From NCBI GenBank assembly GCA_009773555.1, contig WSXZ01000011.1, positions 1-32,931 of the forward strand: a stretch of 32,931 nt of DNA, in the 5' to 3' direction. The DNA comes from Methylocystaceae bacterium (GTDB taxonomy: Bacteria > Pseudomonadota > Alphaproteobacteria > Rhizobiales > Beijerinckiaceae). The notes under the pieces were generated by a model. The model worked only from the letters and a program-made list of their open reading frames with translations. It was not told the origin of the DNA and did no database searches. Below, piece by piece: positions 15,187 through 22,565 of this stretch (position 1 is the stretch's first letter; the number at the start of each line of letters is the position of its first letter). A program made the translations under genes and the position numbers.

Positions 15187-16965
15187 ATGATTGATCGTTT
15201 TGAAACCTATCTTTTGAAACTGCGCGAAACGCCCCTCGCGGAGCATACCGAGCATACGGGCCGCGCCGCCTTGGAAGTTCTGCTAAATCAATTCGCCAAG
15301 GATTCGCGCGCAGGCTTGCGGGTCCAGCATGAACCCAAGCGGGAGAAGGACAAGGGCGCTCCGGACTTCAAGGTTTCGCGCCATGGCATGATCCTCGGCT
15401 ATGTCGAGGTGAAGGAAGTCGGGACCAATCTCGACAAGATTCTCAAGTCCGACCAGATCAAGCGCTATCGCGAACTGTCCGACAACATCATCCTTACGGA
15501 TTATTTGCAATGGATATGGATCGACGGCGCGCATGTGAAGGCGCGCGAAGCGCTCGCCTTCCCGACCGACCTCGACGCGCACAAAATTCGCATCGCGCCG
15601 GAGCGCGGGGAAGCCGTCGGCAAACTGATATCTGCGTTCTTCTCCGAAGCGCCCGAGGGCATTGGCCGCGCTCAGCAACTGGCGCTGGCGCTCGCAACGC
15701 GCAGCAAGCTACTTCGCGAATTCTTAGGCGAAGAATTGATTCGCCAGCAGCGCGAGCATCAAGAGGGTCGTCTGTTCGGCCTATTCCAAATTTTCCGCGA
15801 TCAAGTCTTCCACGAACTGACGACTGCGGATTTCGCCGACGCCTTCGCGCAGATGCTGGCCTACGGTCTGTTTCTCGCAAAGCTCAACGCCGATACTGAA
15901 CGCGTCACGCTGCATAATGCACGCGAGTTCGTGCCGGGCTCCTTCCGGCTTATTCGGGAGCTCGTCGATTTTCTCGCGGAGCTCGAAAAGGACGCCTATC
16001 GCGACGTGCGATGGGTGGTCGAAGAGGTCCTGTCCATCGTCAATGGGCTGGACCTCGCCGCCATTCACGAAGACCTGTCCTTCCGCGCCCGCAAAGCGAT
16101 CAATCGCAAAGTTCGCGCGGCGGATGAAGAGGAGCACCGGCTCTTCGAGCGCGACCCCTTCATCTATTTCTACGAGGATTATCTGAAGGCCTATGACGCG
16201 AAGATGCGCAAGAGTCGCGGCGTCTATTACACGCCGCCGCCGATCGTGAACTTCATCGTCCGCGCAGTCGACGACATTTTGAAGGACAGTTTCGGCATTC
16301 GTGAGGGACTGGCGGATTCAAAGCGCGTCACCGTGCTCGATTTCGCCTGCGGCACGGGAACGTTTCTGCTCGAAGTCTTTCAGCGCATCTTCGACAATAT
16401 CGGCGGCGCCGATAAAGGCCGCGCCGACCCGATCGTGCGCGAGCACATTTTGAAGAACATCTACGGATTCGAATATCTCATCGCGCCCTACACGATCGCG
16501 CATTTGAAGCTTTCGCAATTTTTGAAGGACTGCGGCCATGCGCTGAAGGACGACGAGCGGCTGCAGGTCTTTCTCACCAACACGCTGGAGCCGATCGAGC
16601 CGCAGAAGAATTTCCTGCTGCCGGCGATTTCAGCGGAAGTGCAAGCGGCGCAGGATGTAAAAGAAAAGCCGATCCTGGTGATCTTGGGAAATCCGCCCTA
16701 TTCCGGCCACTCCAAGAACAAGGGCGCGTGGATCACCGCGTCAATCGATGGCTACAAATACACGGTCGAAACCGACGAGAAGGGCAAGGAGTTCCACAAG
16801 CCACTCGGCGAGCGCAACCCGAAATGGCTCAACGATGATTATGTAAAATTCATTCGCTTTGCGCAGCTGAAAAAATGGACGCCGTTGAAGAAGGCGTCGT
16901 CGGAATCATCACCAATCATTCTTGGCTCGACAACCCTACTTTTCGCGGCATGCGCCAATCATTGA
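15187..16965 (+). CDS. restriction-modification enzyme, N-terminal part: PD-(D/E)xK nuclease and N6-adenine methylase (frameshifted)
   Basis: This frame encodes the nuclease and methylase part of a single-chain restriction-modification enzyme of the type ISP/IIG class. The nuclease fold shows E30, P59-D60 and E74-V-K76 (GYVEVKEVG). A helical linker follows (about 110-330). The methylase carries the AdoMet motif VLDFACGTGTFL (residue 383 on) and catalytic motif NPPYSG (502 on), as in N6-adenine methylases. I see no Walker A or helicase motif, unlike classic LlaBIII-type ISP enzymes. After KFIRFAQ the frame becomes unrelated sequence and stops at 16965, while the expected continuation lies in the -1 frame from 16875. 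The break is at A6 (16870-16875). ATG 15187 (MIDRFETYLL) is chosen; an in-frame start at 15136 is possible. Joined, the product would be about 1,046 residues. Confidence 0.8.
   Translation: MIDRFETYLLKLRETPLAEHTEHTGRAALEVLLNQFAKDSRAGLRVQHEPKREKDKGAPDFKVSRHGMILGYVEVKEVGTNLDKILKSDQIKRYRELSDNIILTDYLQWIWIDGAHVKAREALAFPTDLDAHKIRIAPERGEAVGKLISAFFSEAPEGIGRAQQLALALATRSKLLREFLGEELIRQQREHQEGRLFGLFQIFRDQVFHELTTADFADAFAQMLAYGLFLAKLNADTERVTLHNAREFVPGSFRLIRELVDFLAELEKDAYRDVRWVVEEVLSIVNGLDLAAIHEDLSFRARKAINRKVRAADEEEHRLFERDPFIYFYEDYLKAYDAKMRKSRGVYYTPPPIVNFIVRAVDDILKDSFGIREGLADSKRVTVLDFACGTGTFLLEVFQRIFDNIGGADKGRADPIVREHILKNIYGFEYLIAPYTIAHLKLSQFLKDCGHALKDDERLQVFLTNTLEPIEPQKNFLLPAISAEVQAAQDVKEKPILVILGNPPYSGHSKNKGAWITASIDGYKYTVETDEKGKEFHKPLGERNPKWLNDDYVKFIRFAQLKKWTPLKKASSESSPIILGSTTLLFAACANH
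16870..16875 (+). other. A6 frameshift site in the restriction-modification gene
   Basis: The run of six A bases follows CTG and precedes TGG. Reading CTG AAA AAA and then slipping back one base gives ATG GAC GCC, which restores the conserved frame. G-AAA-AAA is a sequence on which ribosomes or polymerase can slip. One lost A from an original A7 gives the same picture. Confidence 0.7.
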
Positions 16966-18326
16966 TGCGCAGCTTCGATCAAATTTACGTGCTCGATCTG
17001 CACGGCAGCAGTAAGAAAAAGGACGTAGCGCCGGACGGCTCGAAGGATCAAAATGTCTTCGATATCGAACAGGGTGTTGCCATAAGCGTCTTCATAAAGC
17101 GCAGTGGTCTGAAGCGTGAAATTTGGAGAGGTGATCTCTGGGGGAAACGCGTAGAAAAATACGCTGCCGCGGCAAATGGAAATATTGCCGATACTCGATG
17201 GGCAATGGTGACCCCGTCTGCGCCATTCTACCTGTTTGCGTTTCAAGATGTTGGCGTTGGTAGGGAATACGAGTCTGGGTGGCGCTTGTCGGAGGTCTAT
17301 CCACTAAATATTCTAGGTTTTCAAACCCACCGAGACGCGTTCGCCATTTCCTTTACTAAGCCAGAAATGCTCAAAAAGCTCGCCGACTTAAAAAATTCCG
17401 CAATCCACGACGAAGACTTGGCTCACCGCTACGGGCTCAAAGATGTCTCCGGATGGTCGCTGGGGAAAGTCAGAGAAGCAGCACGCGGCGGCTCCGGGAC
17501 ACCTCCTCAGCCTGTCGCATACAGACCCTTTGACGATAGATGGAGCGAGCTAAGCCGATTGACGATGGATCGTCCGAGACGTGAACTAAATGAACATGTA
17601 TCCGGACAGGGCAATCCGTGCCTTCTTGTACCTCGGCAGATTGGGATTTCTCAATGGCGGCATGTTTTAATTACCACGCTGCCTGCTGAGAGCTGCGTGA
17701 TATCAAACGATACGAAGTCGCAGAACTATGTGATGCCACTTCTCACGCACGGTGAGAATGGATCAACCTCAGAAAACCTTTCGCCTGCCTTCCGCAACTT
17801 CATCGATGTCCATTACGACGGCCATCACTTCGAAGCCGAAGAAATCCTCGGCTATATCTACGCCATCCTTCACGCGCCGACTTACCGGCGCCGCTACGCC
17901 GAATTTCTGCGCATCGACTTCCCCCGCATTCCCTTCGCGGACGAGCGCAAGGACTTCGAAGAACTATCCAAACTTGGAACTGAACTGATCGAGGCGCATC
18001 TTCTGAAAGACTTCCCGCGTCGCGGCCTTGCTGACTATCATGGGCGCGGCGACAACAGCGTCGAAAAGCCCCGCTATGTCGAAGCCGAGGAGCGCATTTT
18101 CATCAATGACGCACAATTCTTCGCGCCCGTGCCGAAGGAGGTTTGGGAATTCCACATCGGCGGCTATCAGGTGCTCGACAAATATTTGAAGTCGCGAAAG
18201 GGCCGCACCCTCTCCCTCGATGAGATCAACCATTTCGCCGCGGTCGCTGACGTTCTGGCCTTCACCATCGAGCAGATGGAGAAAATCGACGACGCCTGGC
18301 GCAAGGCTTTTCCGGACAGGGGATAA
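16875..18326 (+). CDS. restriction-modification enzyme, C-terminal part: rest of methylase and target-recognition domain
   Basis: This frame continues the same protein: GVVGIITNHSWLDNPTFRGMRQSL is the usual segment after NPPY in this family. It is followed by a variable target-recognition region (about 17000-17750) and a conserved C-terminal specificity segment with FEAEEILGYIYAILHAPTYR, PRIPF, and FHIGGYQVLDKYLKSRKGR. The last part fits the type ISP C-terminal domain. The first ATG (16875) lies inside the A6 tract and has no ribosome binding site, so it is probably not made alone but by frameshifting, or not at all. The middle is AT-richer than both ends (25 of 60 bases GC at 17341-17400, against 37 of 60 at 18001-18060), as expected for an exchanged recognition domain. 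Confidence 0.75.
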   Translation: MDAVEEGVVGIITNHSWLDNPTFRGMRQSLMRSFDQIYVLDLHGSSKKKDVAPDGSKDQNVFDIEQGVAISVFIKRSGLKREIWRGDLWGKRVEKYAAAANGNIADTRWAMVTPSAPFYLFAFQDVGVGREYESGWRLSEVYPLNILGFQTHRDAFAISFTKPEMLKKLADLKNSAIHDEDLAHRYGLKDVSGWSLGKVREAARGGSGTPPQPVAYRPFDDRWSELSRLTMDRPRRELNEHVSGQGNPCLLVPRQIGISQWRHVLITTLPAESCVISNDTKSQNYVMPLLTHGENGSTSENLSPAFRNFIDVHYDGHHFEAEEILGYIYAILHAPTYRRRYAEFLRIDFPRIPFADERKDFEELSKLGTELIEAHLLKDFPRRGLADYHGRGDNSVEKPRYVEAEERIFINDAQFFAPVPKEVWEFHIGGYQVLDKYLKSRKGRTLSLDEINHFAAVADVLAFTIEQMEKIDDAWRKAFPDRG

Positions 18327-18375
18327 CTCTCCAAGACGCGAGACCCGCGCTGCTCTCAGCGCTATATTTCCTCCC

Positions 18376-18783
18376 ATGTCGAGCCGCGCCGCGAAGCAAT
18401 CATACGACCAGCCAGGACTGTTTCCGCCCGACCAGCCTGATCTCTTCGGAGAGGCGGCGGCGGCGCGCCGCGACGTCTATATCCCCAAGCCAGAGGCTGT
18501 GCGCAGCGGCGCCCTGGGGGCGCTCGAAAAATTAAGGGCCGTCAAGGCTTGGGCGGATGAGCGCGCCTGGGGCCGCATCCGTCTCATCGAGAGCGCCGAA
18601 TATTATTACGGCATCACCGCCGATGACGCCGAGGCGGAAGAATGGCGGGAGCGCTACGAGGCCGAGATGGCGCGGCTCGACGCAACCGGCCCCCGCGCGC
18701 CCGAGGGCGAAAGGGCCGAATATATCAATTATCCCACCCGCGAATTCGCCCCCTGCTGGGTCCGTCGGCCGCCCGGCCGCTGA
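18376..18783 (+). CDS. conserved hypothetical protein
   Basis: The 135-residue soluble protein has a disordered start with two DLF/GLF-like short motifs (QPGLF, QPDLF). A helical part follows, with DVYIPKPEAVRSGALGALEKLRAVKAW, a tyrosine cluster (AEYYYGITADDAEAEEW) and a final conserved-looking EFAPCWVRRP. I recognise the general pattern from other Hyphomicrobiales genomes, but no function is known to me. ATG 18376 starts the protein-like part, 49 bases after the restriction-modification gene, so the two may be cotranscribed. Its TGA abuts the stop codon of the convergent ferredoxin gene within TGATCA. Confidence 0.7.
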   Translation: MSSRAAKQSYDQPGLFPPDQPDLFGEAAAARRDVYIPKPEAVRSGALGALEKLRAVKAWADERAWGRIRLIESAEYYYGITADDAEAEEWRERYEAEMARLDATGPRAPEGERAEYINYPTREFAPCWVRRPPGR

Positions 18784-19083
18784 TCAATCCGGGGCCTCGA
18801 TCGCCTCCAGAACGAAGCGGATCAGTTCGTCGGTCGACGAATAGCTGATCCATTTCCCGCCAGGATAGACGACCGCGACGGGGCCGTGCTCGCACTGGCC
18901 GAGGCAGCCCGACTGCGACAGGCGCACGCCGTCGCGCTTGGCGAAGGGCAGCGCCTTGAGCGCTTCCTTCACCTTCGCCAGCGCCTCCTTCGCGCCGTGG
19001 TCCTCGCAGGCGGATCGGCCGTCGCGTGTGTTGACGCAGACGAAGACGTGGCGGCGGAAGGGTTTGATCGCTGATTCAGTCAT
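18784..19083 (-). CDS. thioredoxin-like [2Fe-2S] ferredoxin
   Basis: The 99-residue protein has four cysteines, C16, C26, C60 and C64, spaced as in thioredoxin-fold [2Fe-2S] ferredoxins (C-x9-C, then C-x3-C in SGCLGQCEHGP). VAVVYPGGKWISY follows, which is typical of the C-terminal half of these proteins and of the NuoE-like fold. It should be a small cytoplasmic electron carrier. Its start lies 5 bases after the NAD kinase stop, so the two are cotranscribed. The redox partner is unknown. Confidence 0.88.
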   Translation of the reverse strand: MTESAIKPFRRHVFVCVNTRDGRSACEDHGAKEALAKVKEALKALPFAKRDGVRLSQSGCLGQCEHGPVAVVYPGGKWISYSSTDELIRFVLEAIEAPD

Positions 19084-19088
19084 TGTCC

Positions 19089-19892
19089 TTAGTATCCGAA
19101 CTGCTCGCGCAGGATTCGTTCTTCCAGCGAATGGCCTGCATCGTGTAGCAGGATCAGACTGGTGGCGTGGTCCATCACAACGTCCACATAAGCAAGGTCG
19201 CGGAATTCGTCATGATCGGCGACGACGGAGACGGGCCGCTTCGCCGCTTCGAGGACCTCGATCCGCACCTTTGCGAGATCGGGCAGCAAAGCGCCATGCC
19301 AGCGGCGCGGGCGGAAGGCGGAGATCGGCGTCAAGGCCATCAGCGGCGCGTCGAGCGGCAGGATCGGACCATTGGCGGAAAGATTGTAGGCGGTGGAGCC
19401 GGCCGGCGTCGACACCAGCACGCCGTCGGTGACGAGTTCCGGCAGACGCTCCTGGCCGTTGACCAGAATGCGCAGCTTCGCAATCTGCGAGGTCTGGCGC
19501 AGCAGCGACACCTCATTGATGGCGTGCGCCGAAAACTCGTCGCCGCGCACATTGACGGCATGCATCAGCAAGGGGTGAATGATCGAAGGCTTGGCCTCGG
19601 CGATCCGCTTGCGCAGCCCCGTCTCGCGATACTGGTTCATCAGAAAGCCGACGGAGCCGCGATTCATGCCGTAGATCGGCTTGCCGGCGTCCATGAACCG
19701 ATGCAGCGTGCGAAGCATGAGGCCGTCGCCTCCCAGCGCGACGATGCAATCGGCCTCCTCAGGCGGGCAGTCGCCGTATTTTTCAATCAGGCGCTGGCGC
19801 GAGTCCTCCGCCTCCGGCGCGCCCGAGGCGAGAAAAGCCAAATGGGCGCACGGCTTCTTCCCGTGACTCTGCGGATCTCCGGCGGCGCCCAT
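19089..19892 (-). CDS. nadK: NAD kinase
   Basis: The 267-residue protein phosphorylates NAD to NADP, the only route to NADP(H). It has the GGDG motif (residues 54-57, in [16 protein letters not shown]), the NEVSLLR segment, and the nucleotide-binding [16 protein letters not shown]. Length and motifs fit the alphaproteobacterial form. The start at ATG 19892 is preferred to an open frame from 19979 because GAGGGGGAG stands just upstream and the longer N-terminus is arginine/glycine-rich and unlike the family. It is 129 bases downstream of the ROK kinase gene and just upstream of the ferredoxin gene. Confidence 0.95.
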   Translation of the reverse strand: MGAAGDPQSHGKKPCAHLAFLASGAPEAEDSRQRLIEKYGDCPPEEADCIVALGGDGLMLRTLHRFMDAGKPIYGMNRGSVGFLMNQYRETGLRKRIAEAKPSIIHPLLMHAVNVRGDEFSAHAINEVSLLRQTSQIAKLRILVNGQERLPELVTDGVLVSTPAGSTAYNLSANGPILPLDAPLMALTPISAFRPRRWHGALLPDLAKVRIEVLEAAKRPVSVVADHDEFRDLAYVDVVMDHATSLILLHDAGHSLEERILREQFGY

Positions 19893-20021
19893 CGCAAACT
19901 CCCCCTCACGCTCGCCGCAGCCGCCGCGATGCCTTCCGCATACACCGGCGCGAGGCCGGAGGGAACGGCGCCGGCGCAAGCTGCGCGCGAGCCCCGCTCC
20001 GGCGGCCTCACTATATCCAGC

Positions 20022-20945
20022 TCATTCGGCCTCGCCGGCGCCCCATAGCCATGCGGCGCCGCGCACGCCGCCCGAGTCGCCATGCGCATTCGGCAGGATT
20101 TTCGTGTCAAAGGCGTCGGTGACGGCGTTCTTCCCGACGCGCGCCGCGAGTCCCTCATAGAGGCGCGAGATGTTGGACAGTCCGCCGCCGAGCACGATGA
20201 CGTCAGGATCGATGAGATCGACGACCACCGCCAGCGCCCGCGCCAGACGGTCCTGATAGCAGTCGAGGCTTGCGCGCGCGGCGGGCTCGCCGGCATCCGC
20301 CAGCGCGGCGATATCACTCGCAAGGCGGCGCGCGCCGGCGCGCTTCGCATAGTCGCGCGACAGGCCGGCGCCGCAAAGAAACGTCTCGATGCAGCCGCTA
20401 TGCCCGCAAAAGCATGGCTCGCCAGGATATTCCTGCGGCGTCATCCACGGCAGCGGCGTATGGCCCCATTCCCCGGCGACGCGATTGCGCCCCTCGAGGA
20501 TCTTTCCGTTGACGATGACGCCGCCGCCGACGCCGGTGCCAAGGATGACGCCAAACACCACGCCGGCGCCGCGGCCGGCGCCGTCGATCGCCTCCGACAG
20601 CGCGAAGCAATTTGCGTCATTGGCGACCCGCACCGGACGTCCGAGCGCCTGCGCGAGATCGACATCGAGCGGCTTGCCGTTGACGACGGCCGTGTTGGAG
20701 TTTTTCACGAGGCCGGTGTGCGTCGAGATCGCGCCAGGCGCGCCGACGCCCACGACCCCGCGCCGCCCGATATGGGATTCGATATCGCGCACGAGGGTCG
20801 CGACGGCGTCGACGATCGCCGCATAATCATCCGCGGGCGTCGCGACGCGGCGACGCGCCATCGTCTCGCCGGCGGCGTCGAGCGCGATCGCCTCGATCTT
20901 GGTGCCGCCGAGATCAACGCCGATGCGGATAAATTCGCGCGTCAT
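20022..20945 (-). CDS. mak: ROK family sugar kinase, fructokinase (Mak)-like
   Basis: The 307-residue protein has the ATP-binding DLGGTK (11-16), VANDANCFALSE with the catalytic Asp, the ROK zinc site in GEWGH followed by PCFCGHSGCIETF, and the C-terminal DPDVIVLGGGLSN. It is strongly similar across its length to E. coli Mak as I recall it, including GEWGHTPLPWM and the ending GVRGAAWLW. It should phosphorylate fructose or a related hexose, though NagK-type specificity cannot be excluded. Its ATG overlaps the pentapeptide gene stop as ATGA, so translation is probably coupled. Confidence 0.85.
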   Translation of the reverse strand: MTREFIRIGVDLGGTKIEAIALDAAGETMARRRVATPADDYAAIVDAVATLVRDIESHIGRRGVVGVGAPGAISTHTGLVKNSNTAVVNGKPLDVDLAQALGRPVRVANDANCFALSEAIDGAGRGAGVVFGVILGTGVGGGVIVNGKILEGRNRVAGEWGHTPLPWMTPQEYPGEPCFCGHSGCIETFLCGAGLSRDYAKRAGARRLASDIAALADAGEPAARASLDCYQDRLARALAVVVDLIDPDVIVLGGGLSNISRLYEGLAARVGKNAVTDAFDTKILPNAHGDSGGVRGAAWLWGAGEAE

Positions 20946-21733
20946 TTCACGCGGGCGCGATCGAGGTTTTGCGCGCCTGCGAGCGCGGCGCTCGCAGCGA
21001 GGTCGATCTGCGCGGAATCGAGATCAAGACCATCGGTTTTGGCGCCAGCCCAGTTTGCGCCGGTCAAATCCGCGCCGGCGGCGTCGGCGCCCTTCAGATT
21101 CGCGTCGGAAAAATCCGCGCCCGCGGCACGGGCGAAGCGCAGGTCGGCGCTCGCGAGATTGGCCTTGTGAAAACGCGCGCCTTCGAGCACGGCCGAGCGC
21201 AGCACCGCGCGCATCAATCCCATCGACTGGTTCTTCATGTCGGCGGAGAGATCCGCCTCGCTGAAATTGGCGCCGCGCGCCGATGCTCCGGTCAGATCGC
21301 CGGCGAGACGCGCATGCGCGAAGTCTGCGCCGTCGGCCTTTATACGCTGCATTTGCGAAGCAAAGGCGTGCGCCCCCTTCAGCGATGCGCCGGTGAGATC
21401 GGCTTCGATCATCCAGGCCTGATCGAGGATCGCGTCGTCGAGCCGCGCGCCGGCGAGCGACGTCTTGTTCATGCGGGCCGCGTGAAAATCGACGCCGTGC
21501 AGATCGAGGCCGGAAAGATCGAGGCCGTTGAGGCTCTTTTCCGAAAGATCGATCTTATGTCCGCTCTTGCGATGTAGCAGCGCCGCTTCGACATCGGCGC
21601 GCGTCAATTCGGATTTGGAATAAGCCGGCTGCGCAAGATCGACGCCTTGCAGCATGTCCTGCGCGCGGAGGTCTTGAGTGGACAATGACGCAACGCAGAT
21701 GAAGACGAAGCTCAGACCCATACGCATACGCAC
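20942..21733 (-). CDS. exported pentapeptide-repeat protein
   Basis: The 263-residue protein has a signal peptide (cleavage likely after DLRA-QD). From about residue 60 to 245 it has tandem A(D/N)LxX-type repeats, for example SGLDLHGVDF, EADLTGASLKGA and GANFSEADLSAD, which fold as a right-handed quadrilateral beta helix. Pentapeptide proteins with a signal peptide act outside the cytoplasm, and no enzymatic motif is visible. The start may be GTG 21733, which has AAGGA 7 bases upstream, or ATG at 21727 or 21721. It follows the HhH membrane gene by 22 bases and overlaps the ROK kinase gene by 4 bases. Confidence 0.82.
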   Translation of the reverse strand: MRMRMGLSFVFICVASLSTQDLRAQDMLQGVDLAQPAYSKSELTRADVEAALLHRKSGHKIDLSEKSLNGLDLSGLDLHGVDFHAARMNKTSLAGARLDDAILDQAWMIEADLTGASLKGAHAFASQMQRIKADGADFAHARLAGDLTGASARGANFSEADLSADMKNQSMGLMRAVLRSAVLEGARFHKANLASADLRFARAAGADFSDANLKGADAAGADLTGANWAGAKTDGLDLDSAQIDLAASAALAGAQNLDRARVK

Positions 21734-21755
21734 GAACTCGTCCTTCTGCCGGCGC

Positions 21756-22544
21756 TTATGCCGCGTCGGCGTTGCGATCAGCCGAAGCGCCGCCGCTCAT
21801 CGCCCGCGCCTGCTCGACCCACCCGTTGCGCTTCACCCGCCCCGCCGCGCCGAGCGCCGCCTCGATCCATTTGACGTTGTCGTCGCTCCAGCCGGCGATC
21901 TGATCATAATGGAAAACGCCGAGCGCGTGCAGCTTCTCGACGCTCTTGGGTCCGACGCCCTTGATTTTTGCGAGATCGTCCGCCGCGCCGTCCCGTGGCG
22001 CGGGAAGCGCGGCAGGCGGAGCGCCCGGCGCCATTTTGCCGCTCGGCGCGCGCATTTGCGCGGCTTTTCCATTCAGCGCCTTGGCGGCTAAAGCCGCCGC
22101 CTCTAGCGCCGGCTCAACGCTCGTCGCCGTCTCTGGCTGCGCAGTCGCGACAATTTCATCTTGCTCATCTTGCGGTTTGGGCGACGGCGCGACGGTCGAT
22201 TCCTCATCGTTGCGCGCCTGGCCGCGCAGCACAACGATCGGCCGCTTGCCGGCGTAAGCGGGCGCGGCCTGTGTCGCCTTGAGCGCGCCGCCAACCGGCA
22301 GACCGACGAGATAAGCGAGCGCCGCGATCAACAACACGTCCATCGTCAGCGCCGCGCGCCCGTCAAGGAGCCCCAGCCAGGAGGCGGCTGCGCCCGCGCC
22401 GAGCGTCACGGCGATCGCGATAATATTCCAGCCGGGCGCCGCGGGGGCGTCCTTCGCCGGCGAGGTCGTCACATAGCCGGCAAGCGCGCCAAGCCCGCAG
22501 GCGGCGGCGAACCAAGGCCAGCCAAGCGTCAGCAAGTAGGACAT
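21756..22544 (-). CDS. membrane protein with C-terminal helix-hairpin-helix domain
   Basis: The 262-residue protein has three membrane segments in its first 90 residues, a long acidic and alanine/proline-rich linker, and a helix-hairpin-helix-like domain (about 189-232) with DDLAKIKGVGPKSVEKLHALGVFHYDQIAGW. The same domain occurs in proteins annotated as NADH dehydrogenase subunit E-like or as ribosomal L21-like predicted flap domains, where it is probably a protein- or DNA-contact module. Its role is unknown. It starts 21 bases after the OmpA-family gene stop in the same orientation, so they are probably an operon and functionally linked in the envelope. Confidence 0.72.
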   Translation of the reverse strand: MSYLLTLGWPWFAAACGLGALAGYVTTSPAKDAPAAPGWNIIAIAVTLGAGAAASWLGLLDGRAALTMDVLLIAALAYLVGLPVGGALKATQAAPAYAGKRPIVVLRGQARNDEESTVAPSPKPQDEQDEIVATAQPETATSVEPALEAAALAAKALNGKAAQMRAPSGKMAPGAPPAALPAPRDGAADDLAKIKGVGPKSVEKLHALGVFHYDQIAGWSDDNVKWIEAALGAAGRVKRNGWVEQARAMSGGASADRNADAA

Positions 22545-22565
22545 CTGCCGTCTCCTTCTCTGGCG

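Noticed and set aside
20082-21170. Plus-strand open frame of 362 codons opposite the ROK kinase and pentapeptide genes
   Set aside because: Arginine-rich antisense sequence; the minus strand has complete family motifs.
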